From NCBI GenBank assembly GCA_001794825.1, contig MGLK01000042.1:98026-146863 (forward strand): 48,838 nucleotides of DNA. The letters run 5' to 3'. Numbering within the stretch: position 1 is the stretch's first letter; the number at the start of each line of letters is the position of its first letter. Below the pieces are notes generated by a model, which did no database searches, was not told the origin of the DNA, and saw nothing but the letters and a program-made list of their open reading frames with translations. The position numbers and the translations under genes were made by a program. Origin of the DNA: Caulobacterales bacterium RIFCSPHIGHO2_01_FULL_70_19. Its GTDB lineage: Bacteria; Pseudomonadota; Alphaproteobacteria; Caulobacterales; Caulobacteraceae. Positions 8,884 to 17,697 of this stretch are shown piece after piece.

Positions 8884-9660
8884 ATGACCGACGCCGCACC
8901 GCCTCCCGGCAAGACCTCGTCCTTCGGCTTCCGTGACGTCGACGCGCGCGAGAAGGTGCAGCTGGTGCGCGGCGTGTTCGACAGCGTGGCGTCGAACTAC
9001 GATCTGATGAACGATCTGATGAGCGCGGGCGTGCACCGGCTCTGGAAGGACGCCGCGGCGGCGAAGCTCAACGCCCGTCCGGGCGAGACCATCCTCGACG
9101 TGGCCGGCGGCACCGGGGACATGGCCCGGCGCTACGCCCGCATGGCCCGCCGCGCCCAGGAACGCCGCGGCGGGTCGGACGCTTCGGTGATCGTACTCGA
9201 CTACAACGCCGAGATGATCATGGCCGGTGTGAACAAGGGCGGCGAGCCGGAGATGAGCTGGACCGTCGGCGACGCCATGGCCCTGCCGCTGCCGGACAAC
9301 ACCGTCGACGCCTATTCGATCAGCTTCGGCATCCGCAACGTGGCCGACATACCGCAGGCTCTCCGCGAGGCGCGCCGGGTGCTGAAGCCGGGCGGCCGGT
9401 TCATGTGCCTGGAGTTCTCGCGCCCGATCGCGGGCCCGATCCGCAAGGCCTACGACGCCTGGTCCTTCCACGCCATTCCGCGCATCGGCGACTGGGTCGC
9501 CAAGGACCGCGACAGCTACCAGTACCTGGTCGAGAGCATCCGCCGGTTCCCCGACCAACAGACCTTCAAGGGCATGATCGAGGCCGCCGGCTTCAGCCGG
9601 GTGTCGGTGACCAACCTGTCCGGCGGCGTCGCCGCCATTCACTTCGGGTGGGCGATCTGA
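8884..9660 (+). CDS. ubiE: Demethylmenaquinone/2-polyprenyl-6-methoxy-1,4-benzoquinol methyltransferase UbiE
   Basis: A 258-residue class I SAM-dependent methyltransferase performing the C-methylation step of ubiquinone synthesis. The N-terminal [20 protein letters not shown] and motif [10 protein letters not shown] (71-79) are diagnostic, as are [15 protein letters not shown] and the C-terminal [12 protein letters not shown]. The ATG at 8884 fits the family N-terminus. A 15-nt leader hairpin (AGCGG/CCGCT around a CTAGA loop) lies just before the start at about 8865-8879. The gene overlaps ubiB by 13 nt, the usual ubiE-ubiB order. Confidence 0.96.
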   Translation: MTDAAPPPGKTSSFGFRDVDAREKVQLVRGVFDSVASNYDLMNDLMSAGVHRLWKDAAAAKLNARPGETILDVAGGTGDMARRYARMARRAQERRGGSDASVIVLDYNAEMIMAGVNKGGEPEMSWTVGDAMALPLPDNTVDAYSISFGIRNVADIPQALREARRVLKPGGRFMCLEFSRPIAGPIRKAYDAWSFHAIPRIGDWVAKDRDSYQYLVESIRRFPDQQTFKGMIEAAGFSRVSVTNLSGGVAAIHFGWAI

Positions 9661-11252
9661 CCGGACGGATCGACCCCGCGACGCCGCCGCCCCCGCCGGC
9701 GACCCTTCCGGTGCGACGGCCGGTGGAGTCCTTCGTGCGCCTGCTCGGCTGGCTGGGCGTGCTGATCCGACACGACGCGCTGGCGCCGCGCGAGATCACT
9801 CCCCTGCTGCCGGTCTGGGCCCGCTGGATGGCCCACCTGCTGCACCTGTTCGCCGGACGCGAGGGGCGCGAGGGACGCCCCGGGCAGCGGCTCGGCAAGG
9901 CTTTCGAACACCTCGGCCCGGTGGCGATCAAGCTCGGCCAGGTGCTGGCCACCCGGGCGGACATCTTCGGAGTCGAATTCGCGCGCGACCTCGGCCGGCT
10001 CAAGGACGCCCTGCCGCCCTTCCCCGTCGACCAGGCCCGGCGCGAGGTGGAGCGGTCGCTGGGCCGTCCGGTCGAGAACCTGTTCCTCGACTTCGGCCCG
10101 CCGGTCGCCGCCGCCTCCCTGGCCCAGGCCCACCCCGCCTGGCTGGCCGACGGCCGCAAGGTGGCGGTCAAGGTGTTGCGGCCCGGCGTCGAGCGCCGCG
10201 TCGCCCAGGGGCTGGACGCCATGCGGCTGGCCGCCCGGCTGGCCGTGCGCTTCGTGCCGCTGGCCCGGCGCCTCGAGCCTGCGGCCTTTGTGGAGACCAT
10301 CGCCCGCGCGCTCACGCTGGAGCTGGACATGCGGCTGGAGGCGGCGGCCGCCTCCGAACTCGGCGAGATCATGGAGAAGAGCGCCGCGACAGGCGACATC
10401 GGCGGCCACATGACCGCCCCGAAGGTGATCTGGGACGGCGTCGGCAAGCGGGTCCTGACGCTGGAGTGGGCGCCCGGCCTGCCGCTGACCGATCCGGCCG
10501 CCGCCGACCAGCCCGGCGTCGACCGCAACGCCCTGGCCGACAACGTCGTGCGGGCGTTCCTCAGCCAGGCGCTGGACCACGGCGCCTTCCACGCCGACCT
10601 GCACGAAGGCAACTTGTTCTGCCACGCGCCGGCCGAGCTGACCGCGATCGACTTCGGCATCGTCGGCCGGCTGGGCCCGGCCGAGCGCCGCTATCTGGCC
10701 GAGATCCTGTGGGGCTTCATCAGCCGGGATTACGAACGCATCGCCCGGGTGCACTTCGAGGCGGGCTATGTGCCCCCCGAGCATTCCGTCGAGGCCTTCG
10801 CCCAGGCCCTTCGCGCGGTGGGCGAGCCGGTGATCGGCAAACAGGCGTCCCAGGTCTCGATGGGTCGCCTGCTGGGCCAGCTGTTCGAGATCACCGACCT
10901 GTTCGACATGCACCTGCGTCCCGAGCTGATCCTGCTGCAAAAGACCATGGTTTCGGTCGAGGGCGTGGCGCGGCGGCTGAACCCCGACCATGACCTGTGG
11001 GCCGCCGCCCAGCCCGTCGTCGAGCGCTGGATACGTCGCGAACTGGGGCCGCAGGCGCAGGTTCGCGACGCGCTCAACGAGCTGCGGACGACCCTGAGGG
11101 CCCTGTCGCGGCTGGCCCAGAACCCGCCGCAGGCGCAGACGGTCGTCATCCGCGAGGCGCACCTGCCGCGCTGGGCCGGCGCCGCCCTGGTCGTGACCGC
11201 CGCCGCGGCCGCCGCCGCCCTTGTTCTGTCGCTTTGGCCGGTCATCGTCTGA
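9648..11252 (+). CDS. ubiB: Ubiquinone biosynthesis protein UbiB (ABC1/ADCK/UbiB atypical kinase)
   Basis: A UbiB/COQ8 atypical kinase-ATPase required for ubiquinone biosynthesis. The family KxGQ helix ([13 protein letters not shown]), the A-rich nucleotide loop (AAASLAQAH), [10 protein letters not shown], the catalytic-type FHADLHEGN and the metal-binding [10 protein letters not shown] are all present. A hydrophobic C-terminal segment (Ala/Val-rich, ending SLWPVIV) should anchor it in the inner membrane. No ATG is available near the N-terminus; I chose GTG at 9648, overlapping the ubiE end by 13 nt (534 residues). GTG at 9711 is an alternative. The exact start is uncertain; the identity is not. 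Confidence 0.93.
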   Translation: MGDLTGRIDPATPPPPPATLPVRRPVESFVRLLGWLGVLIRHDALAPREITPLLPVWARWMAHLLHLFAGREGREGRPGQRLGKAFEHLGPVAIKLGQVLATRADIFGVEFARDLGRLKDALPPFPVDQARREVERSLGRPVENLFLDFGPPVAAASLAQAHPAWLADGRKVAVKVLRPGVERRVAQGLDAMRLAARLAVRFVPLARRLEPAAFVETIARALTLELDMRLEAAAASELGEIMEKSAATGDIGGHMTAPKVIWDGVGKRVLTLEWAPGLPLTDPAAADQPGVDRNALADNVVRAFLSQALDHGAFHADLHEGNLFCHAPAELTAIDFGIVGRLGPAERRYLAEILWGFISRDYERIARVHFEAGYVPPEHSVEAFAQALRAVGEPVIGKQASQVSMGRLLGQLFEITDLFDMHLRPELILLQKTMVSVEGVARRLNPDHDLWAAAQPVVERWIRRELGPQAQVRDALNELRTTLRALSRLAQNPPQAQTVVIREAHLPRWAGAALVVTAAAAAAALVLSLWPVIV

Positions 11253-11273
11253 CCTCGCCACGGAGACGACCTC

Positions 11274-11711
11274 ATGAAGCTGCTTCTCATCGCCGCCGCC
11301 TTCGCGGTCCTGCCCGCCGCCGCCCAGGCCCAGGTGGCCGCCGGTGCGGTGCCCGATCCGTTCGCGCGCGAGGGGCAGGCCGCCGAGGCCGAAGCCGCGG
11401 CTCCGGCGGCGCGCGAGCCGCTGAACGCCGCCGCCGAGCCGACGCTGCGGACCATCATCGCCAGCGCCCAGGCGGGAGCCATGGACTATTCGGTGATGAC
11501 CGAGGACCTCGCCTCCAAGGTGCGCGAGCAGGAGGCGCAGGTGACGCCCCTGATCCAGGGCTTCGGGGACCTCCAGTCCGTCGAGTTCGTCGGCAGCCAG
11601 AACGGCGCCGACCTGTTCGCCGTCACCTTCGCCGAGGCCGCCACCCAGTGGATCATCGGCTTCAACGAGGCCGGCAAGGTCGCCGCCCTGCTGTTCCGCC
11701 CGGCGGAGTAA
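11274..11711 (+). CDS. Small exported protein of unknown function
   Basis: A 145-residue protein with a clear Sec signal peptide (MKLLLIAAAFAVLPAAAQA, cleavage probably after residue 19), an Ala/Glu-rich linker (about 20-50) and a compact C-terminal domain (about 55-145) with alternating hydrophobic segments (VEFVGSQNGADLFAVTFAEA, WIIGFNEAGKVAALLFRP). The latter looks like a small alpha/beta fold, comparable to DUF-type gel-forming or binding domains, but I cannot name the family. It is 21 nt downstream of ubiB and may share its transcript. It converges with arfB, leaving only 4 nt between the stops. Confidence 0.75.
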   Translation: MKLLLIAAAFAVLPAAAQAQVAAGAVPDPFAREGQAAEAEAAAPAAREPLNAAAEPTLRTIIASAQAGAMDYSVMTEDLASKVREQEAQVTPLIQGFGDLQSVEFVGSQNGADLFAVTFAEAATQWIIGFNEAGKVAALLFRPAE

Positions 11712-11715
11712 GGCC

Positions 11716-12120
11716 TCAGTCGGACAGGCGCGGCTTGCCGCGCCCGCTCTTGATCGTCGACCTCTTCGCCTTGCTCTCCAGCCGTCGCTCCTTCGAGGCG
11801 CGGGTCGGGCGGGTCGGCACGCGGAAGACCGGCCGGATCGAGGCCTCGTCGACCAGGGCCTGAAGCCGTTCGACGGCGTCGGCGCGATTGCGCTCCTGGG
11901 TGCGGAAGCGCACCGCAGTGATCAGCACCTCCCCCGCCTGGGTCGCCCGGCTGCCGGCCAGCTTCAGCAGCCGTTCCTTGACCGGCCCGGACAGGGACGG
12001 CGAGTTGATCACGTCGAAGCGCAGCTGGACGCTGGTCGAGACCTTGTTGACGTTCTGCCCGCCAGGGCCGCCGGCGCGGAAGAAGCGGAACTCCAGCTCG
12101 TCCTCGGGGATGACGGTCAT
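11716..12120 (-). CDS. arfB: Alternative ribosome-rescue factor ArfB (YaeJ-type peptidyl-tRNA hydrolase)
   Basis: A 134-residue release-factor-like protein that enters stalled non-stop ribosomes and hydrolyses peptidyl-tRNA. The catalytic GGQ is in RAGGPGGQNVNKVST (20-22). There is no codon-recognition domain, and the C-terminal tail is highly basic (RPTRASKERRLESKAKRS), which in ArfB inserts into the empty mRNA channel. The ATG overlaps the TGA of the upstream yaiI gene as ATGA, so the pair is coupled. Confidence 0.94.
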   Translation of the reverse strand: MTVIPEDELEFRFFRAGGPGGQNVNKVSTSVQLRFDVINSPSLSGPVKERLLKLAGSRATQAGEVLITAVRFRTQERNRADAVERLQALVDEASIRPVFRVPTRPTRASKERRLESKAKRSTIKSGRGKPRLSD

Positions 12121-12578
12121 CGCGCCGCCCGCCGCGCCGCGACCACGGCCCGGTCCAGCGCCTGCAGGAAGTTCGAACGGTCCTTCGGCCCGAACGGCGG
12201 CGGGCCGGAGGTGGCCACGCCCATCGAGCGCAGGTGCTCGCCGACCATCCGCCCCGCCAGGGCGGAGCCGATCGAATCCGGGGTGAACGGCTGTCCGTTG
12301 GCCTTCAACGCCTGGGCCCCCGCCTTCAGGCAGCGGTCCGCCAGGGGAATATCGGCGGTGATCACGATGTCGCCGGGCCCGGCCCGCTCGGCGATCCAGT
12401 CGTCGGCGACGTCCGGGCCGGCGTCGACCACCACCTGCTCGATCCACGGCTCGCGCCGGGTGTTGATCCAGCCGTTCGACACCACGAACACCTTCAGCCC
12501 GCAGCGCTCCGCCACCCGGTAAACCTCGTCCTTCACCGGGCAGGCGTCGGCGTCGATGAAGATGCGGGGGAGAGGCAA
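12117..12578 (-). CDS. YaiI/YqxD family (DUF188) protein
   Basis: A 153-residue protein of the UPF0178 (YaiI) family, a PIN-like fold of unknown activity. Conserved acidic motifs are visible: IFIDADACPVKDEVYR near the N-terminus, AGPDVADDWI, GDIVITADIPLADRC and the TSGPPPFGPKDRSNFLQALDR segment. The family N-terminus fits a TTG start at 12578; no ATG or GTG lies in the open frame upstream. Directly upstream (from 12579) begins the CTAG heptad repeat, so there is no normal Shine-Dalgarno sequence and translation may depend on the structure of that repeat. The gene is coupled to arfB. Confidence 0.85.
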   Translation of the reverse strand: MPLPRIFIDADACPVKDEVYRVAERCGLKVFVVSNGWINTRREPWIEQVVVDAGPDVADDWIAERAGPGDIVITADIPLADRCLKAGAQALKANGQPFTPDSIGSALAGRMVGEHLRSMGVATSGPPPFGPKDRSNFLQALDRAVVAARRAAR

Positions 12579-12583
12579 GGTGC

Positions 12584-12678
12584 TAGGTTCTAGGGGCTAG
12601 GTTCTAGGGACTAGGGCGGAACGGCCGAACCGCACGAGCATACTTCCCTAGCACCTAGAACCTAGAACCTAGAACCTA
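12584..12678. repeat. CTAG heptad inverted repeat
   Basis: Two 33-bp arms (12584-12616 and 12646-12678) pair at 29 of 33 positions around a 29-nt loop. Each arm is itself a 7-bp tandem repeat based on CTAGGTT: CTAG starts at 12583, 12590, 12597, 12604 and 12611 on the left, and at 12648, 12655, 12662 and 12669 on the right, with CTAC at 12676. CTAG is rare in most proteobacterial genomes, so nine copies in about 90 bp is striking. The element sits between the stop of the amidohydrolase-like gene and the TTG start of yaiI, on a shared minus-strand transcript. Confidence 0.9.
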
Positions 12679-12682
12679 CGCC

Positions 12683-14035
12683 CTACTGGCCGTAGGCCGG
12701 CGGCATGGCTCCCTCGCCGCCGCGGGCATAGCGGTCGCGCAGCAGGAACTGGCGGCTGGTCGGGGCCTGCTCCTCGCCGTTGACCCAGATGCGCTCGGCG
12801 ATCGAGAGCGGCTCCAGCGGGTCGCCGGACCAGACCACCACGTCGGCCGCGGCGCCGGGGCGCAGCTCGCCGAACTGGCCGGCCATGCCGAAGATGCGGG
12901 CCGGGTTGACGGTGATCGCCTCGATCGCCGCCTCGTAAGGCAGGCCGTGCGAGACGGCGTTGCCGGCGTTGTAGCGGGTCTCGCGCGCGCGATGGATCGA
13001 GCCCTCGTTGCCCTTGATGGCGATGGTCACCCCGGCGGCGTCCAGAGCCGCGGCGTTCTCCATCCGCGCCGCGCGGGTTTCGAGGCTGCCCGGCAGGTTG
13101 GAGATCGGGTTCAGCAGCACCGGGACGTCGGCGGCGGCGATCTGGTCGGCCACCAGCCAGCCCTCCTCGGCGCCGTCGAGGATGATCTTCACCCCCTCCT
13201 CGCGCGCCAGGCGGAGCACCTGCAGGATGTCGGCGGCGCGGCGCACGGTGACGATCAGCGGCATCTGCCCGTTCGCCACCGGGATCAGGGCCTCGAGGTC
13301 TGCGCGCGACAGGCTGAGGTCGCGCAGGCTGGCGCGGTCGTAGGCCGCCTTGTTGCGGGCGTAGAGACGGACCTCGGCCAGGGTCTCCTTGAACTGGACG
13401 AACTCCGCGCCGCGGGCGCCGCCGGCGACGCCGGCCCCGGCCTCGCCGAACGGGGCGACCATGGCCACGCGCGGCTTGACCAGGATATCGGTCCCGGCCG
13501 CAAGGTGGATGATCGCCGCCTGCCCCGCGAACAGGCTCGGCGACTGCAGACCGCCCTCGCCGACGCCGGCGAAGTTGCTGTCGTCATGGGCGTGGCCGCC
13601 GCCCCCGCCGCCCGGGTGATTGGGGACGACCACCGCGCGGGTGATGCCGCCCAGCCGGGCCACCGGCAGGGTGATCGACCACGGATCGAGCCCGTAGCTG
13701 ACGTCGAACGAGGCGCTGATCGAATTGGCCCCGTTGCGCAGGTCGTCCGAGCCGCCGACGGAGGAAATCTCCGAGCCGCCGAGGCCGGAGTCGACCGCCA
13801 CAAGGCCGGGCGAGACGACCTTGCCGCGGGCGTCGATCACCGTGGCGCCGGCGGGCGCGGCCCCGGTCCCTACCGAGATGACCCGGCCGTCGCGGATGAC
13901 CACGGTGCCGTTCTCGATGACCGAGGTTCCGGTCAGCACCCGGCCGCCGGTGATGGCGGTGAGCTGCTGGGCCATGGCGGGGGCGGAGAAGGCCAGCGCG
14001 CAGGCCGCGCCGAGGATGAGGCTCTTGAGGCGCAT
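12683..14035 (-). CDS. Exported amidohydrolase-fold protein lacking metal-binding residues
   Basis: A 450-residue protein with a Sec signal peptide (cleavage near AMA-QQ, residue 22-23) and the sequence frame of the amidohydrolase superfamily: an N-terminal beta-sandwich strand set (GGRVLTGTSVIENGTVVIRDGRVISV), the SPGLVAVD segment, and the C-terminal VNPARIFGMAGQFGELRPGAAADVVVWSGDPLE. The usual HxH is replaced by DSG (82-84). The places of the later histidines read VTVRRAADI (262-270) and ILDGAEEG (286-292), and I find no metal-binding Asp, only IKGNEGS. It is coupled by ATGA to an intact paralog upstream, so I read it as a pseudoenzyme partner rather than a broken gene: the frame is full length. 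Confidence 0.85.
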   Translation of the reverse strand: MRLKSLILGAACALAFSAPAMAQQLTAITGGRVLTGTSVIENGTVVIRDGRVISVGTGAAPAGATVIDARGKVVSPGLVAVDSGLGGSEISSVGGSDDLRNGANSISASFDVSYGLDPWSITLPVARLGGITRAVVVPNHPGGGGGGHAHDDSNFAGVGEGGLQSPSLFAGQAAIIHLAAGTDILVKPRVAMVAPFGEAGAGVAGGARGAEFVQFKETLAEVRLYARNKAAYDRASLRDLSLSRADLEALIPVANGQMPLIVTVRRAADILQVLRLAREEGVKIILDGAEEGWLVADQIAAADVPVLLNPISNLPGSLETRAARMENAAALDAAGVTIAIKGNEGSIHRARETRYNAGNAVSHGLPYEAAIEAITVNPARIFGMAGQFGELRPGAAADVVVWSGDPLEPLSIAERIWVNGEEQAPTSRQFLLRDRYARGGEGAMPPAYGQ

Positions 14036-15519
14036 CAGCGGGCTCCCTGCGGAACGTTGGCGGCGGCGAGGCCGTAGCCGGGCTGGCCCAGCTCGAAGTC
14101 GGACAGCGGCTGGTAGGCCGGGTTCATGCGGTCGAAGGCGAGACCGCCGTCGATGTAGACCTGGTCGGCGCGGGCGTAGACGCTGAACGGATTGGCGCTC
14201 CAGATCACGACGTCGGCGCGCTTGCCGGCCTCGAGCGAGCCGGTCTGGTCGGCGATGCCGAGCGAGCGGGCCGGGTTGAGGGTGATCCAGCTGATCGCCC
14301 GCTCCTCCGGAATGTTCATGCCCATCCGGCGGCCGGCGGCGAGGGCCGCGGCGGCCTCCTGGTTGAGGCGCTGCGTCAGCTCGGCGTCGTCGGAGTGGAT
14401 CACCGCACAGCTGTTCGGCGGGGCGTCGACGAGGGCGGCGTTCGCCTCCACCGCGTCCAGCGCCTCCATCTTGAAGCCCCACCAGCCGGTCCACATGTCG
14501 GCGCAGATGCCTTCGCGGGCCAGGGTCGGGGCCAGCTTGTAGGCCTCGATGGCGTGGTGGAAGGCGGTGATGCGGAAGCCGAACTCCTTCGACAGGTCGA
14601 TCATCTGGGCCATCTCGTCGGCCCGGTAGCAATGGTTCTGCACCAGGATCGAGCCGTCCAGCACGCCGGCGAGGGTTTCGTTCTGCAGGTTGCGGGTGGG
14701 CGGCGAGCCCTCGCCGTCCTCGCGCCACTTGTCCCACTTGGCCTTGTATTCGCGCGCGGCGATGAAGGCGGCGCGGTAGCCGGCCATGTTGCCCATGCCG
14801 GTGGCCGGCGACTGGTTGCGCGAGCCGTAAACCCGCGACGGGTTCTCGCCGCAGGCCATCTTCAGCCCGTAGGGCGCGCCGGGCATCTTCATGCCCTGCA
14901 TGGTCACCGAGGGGACGTTGCGGACGGTGACGCCGCGGCCGCCGAACAGGTTGGCCGAACCGGGCAGGATCTGGAGGGTGGTCACGCCGCCGGCGCGGGC
15001 GGCGTTGAAGCCGGGATCCTGCGGCCACAGCGAGTGCTCGGCCCAGACCTGGGCGGTGTTCGGGCTGGTGGCCTCGTTGCCGTCGCTCATCCCCTGCACG
15101 CCCGGCGAGGGATAGACGCCGAGGTGGGAGTGGACGTCGATGATGCCCGGGGTGACGAAGCGGCCGCGGGCGTCGACCACCTGGTGGCCGGCCGGAACCG
15201 GCGTCGAGGCGTCGCCGACCGCCGCCACGCGGCCGTCGGTGACGATGACCACGCCGTTGTCGATGCGCTGGCCGGCGCCAGTGAACACGGTGCCGCCGAC
15301 AATGGCCATGTTCTGGCGCGGCAGGCCGCGGTAGGTCGACGGGAAGGGGTCGGGGTTGGCGGCGTAGTCGAGGCCGGGCGCCAGGGCGGCGCGCTCGCCG
15401 TCGTCGGTCGATGTGGCGTCGTCGCCGTTCGAACCGTTGCTTCCGGTGGTGGCGCAGGCGGTCAGCGCCACGCAGGCGAGGGCGGCGAGGCTGACGCCCC
15501 GCAGGCGGTGAAGTCTCAT
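14035..15519 (-). CDS. Amidohydrolase family lipoprotein, intact metal site
   Basis: A 494-residue exported amidohydrolase. The N-terminus has a signal peptide with lipobox LTAC (Cys22) and a Ser/Gly/Asp-rich linker to about residue 45. Metal-site candidates are all present: DVHSHLG (His130, His132), VQNHCYRADE (His296), AFHHAIEAYK (His321/322) and VIHSDDAE (Asp377/378). It resembles secreted imidazolonepropionase-like or dipeptidase-like amidohydrolases; the substrate is unknown. Its TGA overlaps the ATG of the degenerate paralog as ATGA. Such tandem pairs occur in several proteobacterial genomes and suggest a heteromeric periplasmic enzyme. Confidence 0.9.
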   Translation of the reverse strand: MRLHRLRGVSLAALACVALTACATTGSNGSNGDDATSTDDGERAALAPGLDYAANPDPFPSTYRGLPRQNMAIVGGTVFTGAGQRIDNGVVIVTDGRVAAVGDASTPVPAGHQVVDARGRFVTPGIIDVHSHLGVYPSPGVQGMSDGNEATSPNTAQVWAEHSLWPQDPGFNAARAGGVTTLQILPGSANLFGGRGVTVRNVPSVTMQGMKMPGAPYGLKMACGENPSRVYGSRNQSPATGMGNMAGYRAAFIAAREYKAKWDKWREDGEGSPPTRNLQNETLAGVLDGSILVQNHCYRADEMAQMIDLSKEFGFRITAFHHAIEAYKLAPTLAREGICADMWTGWWGFKMEALDAVEANAALVDAPPNSCAVIHSDDAELTQRLNQEAAAALAAGRRMGMNIPEERAISWITLNPARSLGIADQTGSLEAGKRADVVIWSANPFSVYARADQVYIDGGLAFDRMNPAYQPLSDFELGQPGYGLAAANVPQGAR

Positions 15520-15614
15520 CGAAGCATCCCCTGGTGCGCCCGGGTTCGAGAATGGAGGCGCCGGTCGGCCGGGATTAGAAATGGCTCAGCCGCGTCGCGA
15601 CAAGGCCGGAAACA

Positions 15615-15905
15615 TTACAAGTCGGTAAGGCGGCTTCGCAGATCGTCGATCGTCAGCCCGCGGACGAGGATCATCTTCTGTCGCGACTGCCCGCCCCGGT
15701 CCAGCGATACGGCCGACTTCGGCACGCCCAGCGCCTTCGCCAGCAGCTTGAGCAGGGCGGCGTTGGCTTCGCCCTCGACCGGCCGGGCGCGCACACGGAC
15801 CCTGAGGACGGAACGCCCCTCGGCGTCCGCGTCCCAGCCGTCGATGCGGTCGGCGGAGGCGCCCGGCGTCAGCCTCACGGCCAGCCGGGCGACATGATCA
15901 GCCAA
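15615..15905 (-). CDS. DUF167 (YggU) family protein
   Basis: A 96-residue UPF0235/DUF167 protein, a small alpha/beta fold of unknown function found across bacteria and eukaryotes. The conserved [42 protein letters not shown] and [13 protein letters not shown] segments are typical. The only suitable start is TTG at 15905, reading into the end of etfA with an 8-nt overlap, so it probably depends on translation of etfA. It is the third gene of the etfB-etfA run. Confidence 0.9.
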   Translation of the reverse strand: MADHVARLAVRLTPGASADRIDGWDADAEGRSVLRVRVRARPVEGEANAALLKLLAKALGVPKSAVSLDRGGQSRQKMILVRGLTIDDLRSRLTDL

Positions 15906-16827
15906 GGGCGGCCATCAGCTCCGGCACCGCCGTCTTGTAGTCGGCGACCAGGCCGTAGTCGGCGACCTGGAAGATCGGCGCGTCCGGGTCCTTGTTGATC
16001 GCCACGATGACCTTGGAGTCCTTCATCCCGGCGAGGTGCTGGATGGCGCCCGAGATGCCGATGGCGATGTACAGCTGCGGCGCCACGACCTTGCCGGTCT
16101 GGCCGACCTGGTAGTCGTTGGGCGCGTAGCCGGCGTCGACGGCCGCGCGCGAGGCGCCCACGGCGGCGCCCAGCTTGTCGGCCAGCGGGTCCATGACGGC
16201 GTGGAACTCCTCGGCCGAGCCGAGCGCGCGCCCGCCGGAGACGACGATCTTCGCCGCGCCCAGCTCCGGACGGTCCGACTTGACCATTTCCTCGCCGACG
16301 AAGGTCGTCTTCGGCGCCTCGCCGCCGGCGACGGTCTCGATCGACGCCGAACCGCCCTCCCCGGCCGCCGCGAAAGCGGTCGAGCGGACGGTGATGACCT
16401 TCTTCGCATCCGAGCTCTGGATCGTCTCCAGCGCATTGCCAGCGTAGATCGGGCGCACGAAGGTGTCGGGCGCGACCACCTCGACGATGTCCGAGATCGG
16501 GGCGACGTCGAGCTTGGCCGCGAGGCGCGGCGCATAGTTCTTTCCGTCGGTGGTGGCCGGCGCGAGGATCGCGTCGTAGCCGGCCGCCAGCGGCAGGACG
16601 GTCGCCTCGACCGCTTCGGCCAGCGCCTTGCCCAGGCCGGCGCCCTCGGCCAGCAGCACCTTGCGCACCCCGGCGATCTTCGCGGCCGCGTCGGCGACGC
16701 CCTGCGCGCCCTGGCCGACCACGAGGACGTCGACGTCCCCGCCCAGCTGGCCGGCGGCGGTGACCGTCTTGTGGGTGGTGTCGCGAAGGGCCGAGCCGTC
16801 GTGGTCGGCGATGACGAGAACGGCCAT
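15898..16827 (-). CDS. etfA: Electron transfer flavoprotein subunit alpha
   Basis: A 309-residue EtfA. With EtfB it carries electrons from acyl-CoA and other flavoprotein dehydrogenases to ETF-ubiquinone oxidoreductase. The C-terminal FAD-binding domain is clear: [61 protein letters not shown] and [20 protein letters not shown]. Its ATG follows the etfB TAA without a gap, with GGGAG just upstream inside etfB. Confidence 0.97.
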   Translation of the reverse strand: MAVLVIADHDGSALRDTTHKTVTAAGQLGGDVDVLVVGQGAQGVADAAAKIAGVRKVLLAEGAGLGKALAEAVEATVLPLAAGYDAILAPATTDGKNYAPRLAAKLDVAPISDIVEVVAPDTFVRPIYAGNALETIQSSDAKKVITVRSTAFAAAGEGGSASIETVAGGEAPKTTFVGEEMVKSDRPELGAAKIVVSGGRALGSAEEFHAVMDPLADKLGAAVGASRAAVDAGYAPNDYQVGQTGKVVAPQLYIAIGISGAIQHLAGMKDSKVIVAINKDPDAPIFQVADYGLVADYKTAVPELMAALG

Positions 16828-17592
16828 TTACAGGACTCCCGCGGACTTGAGGGTTTCGACCAGTTCGGCGGCCGAGGCCACCTTGACCCCGGCGGCGCGC
16901 TTCGGCGGCTCGGTGACCTTCTGGACCTTCAGGCGCGGCGCCGTGTCGACGCCGTAGTCGGCGACCGCCTTCATGGCGATCTCCTTCTTCTTGGCCTTCA
17001 TGATGTTGGGCAGGGAGGCGTAGCGCGGGGTGTTCAGGCGCAGGTCGACGGTGACCACCGCCGGCAGCTCGGCGGCGAGGGTCTGCAGGCCGCCGTCGAT
17101 CTCGCGCGTCACCGTGGCCTTGCCGCCGCCGACCTCCAGCTTCGAGGCGAAGGTCGCCTGCGGCCAGTCCAGCAGGGCCGCCAGCATCTGGCCGACGGCG
17201 TTGTTGTCGCCGTCGATCGACTGCTTGCCCATCAGGACGAGGTCGGGCTTCTCCTCCTCGACCACCGCCTTCAGCACCTTGGCCACGGCCAGCGGCTCGA
17301 GATCGCTGTCGGACTGGATCAGGATGCCCCGGTCGGCGCCCATGGCCAGCGCCGTGCGGATGGTCTCCTGGGCCTGGGTTACGCCGATGGAGACCACGAC
17401 GATCTCCGTCGCGGTGCCGGCGGCGTGATGCTCCTTGCCTTCCTTCAGGCGCACGGCCTCCTCGACGGCGATCTCGTCGAAGGGGTTCATGCTCATCTTG
17501 ACGTTGGCGAGGTCGACCCCGGTCTGGTCCGCCTTCACGCGAGCCTTGACGTTGTAGTCGATCACCCGTTTGACGGGGACGAGAACCTTCAT
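16828..17592 (-). CDS. etfB: Electron transfer flavoprotein subunit beta
   Basis: A 254-residue EtfB, with the usual start [20 protein letters not shown]. The AMP-binding/recognition region is present ([40 protein letters not shown]), as is the C-terminal [12 protein letters not shown] segment typical of EtfB. It is the first gene of etfB-etfA-DUF167 and has a good promoter candidate about 40-65 nt upstream. In this lineage ETF mainly serves fatty-acid and branched-chain amino-acid oxidation; no dehydrogenase or ETF-QO is encoded in the window. Confidence 0.97.
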   Translation of the reverse strand: MKVLVPVKRVIDYNVKARVKADQTGVDLANVKMSMNPFDEIAVEEAVRLKEGKEHHAAGTATEIVVVSIGVTQAQETIRTALAMGADRGILIQSDSDLEPLAVAKVLKAVVEEEKPDLVLMGKQSIDGDNNAVGQMLAALLDWPQATFASKLEVGGGKATVTREIDGGLQTLAAELPAVVTVDLRLNTPRYASLPNIMKAKKKEIAMKAVADYGVDTAPRLKVQKVTEPPKRAAGVKVASAAELVETLKSAGVL

Positions 17593-17628
17593 TGCGCTAT
17601 CCACAAAGTCGCCGGAATGTTGGGTCAG

Positions 17629-17658
17629 GCAATAGGTACCCCCCGCCCGGCCTGTCAA
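17629..17658 (-). promoter_or_regulatory. Candidate etfBA promoter
   Basis: On the minus strand a perfect -35 TTGACA (17653-17658) is followed after 18 bp by TATTGC (17629-17634), about 37 nt before the etfB ATG. The -35 is excellent and the -10 only partial. A second TTGACG lies a little upstream. Confidence 0.5.
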
Positions 17659-17697
17659 CGTAACGCGGCGTCAACGCGCCAGCTTCCGGATTGTCCC

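Noticed and set aside
12584-12678. CRISPR array or insertion-sequence end
   Set aside because: The 7-bp unit has no spacers, there is no cas gene or transposase, and no target-site duplication is visible.
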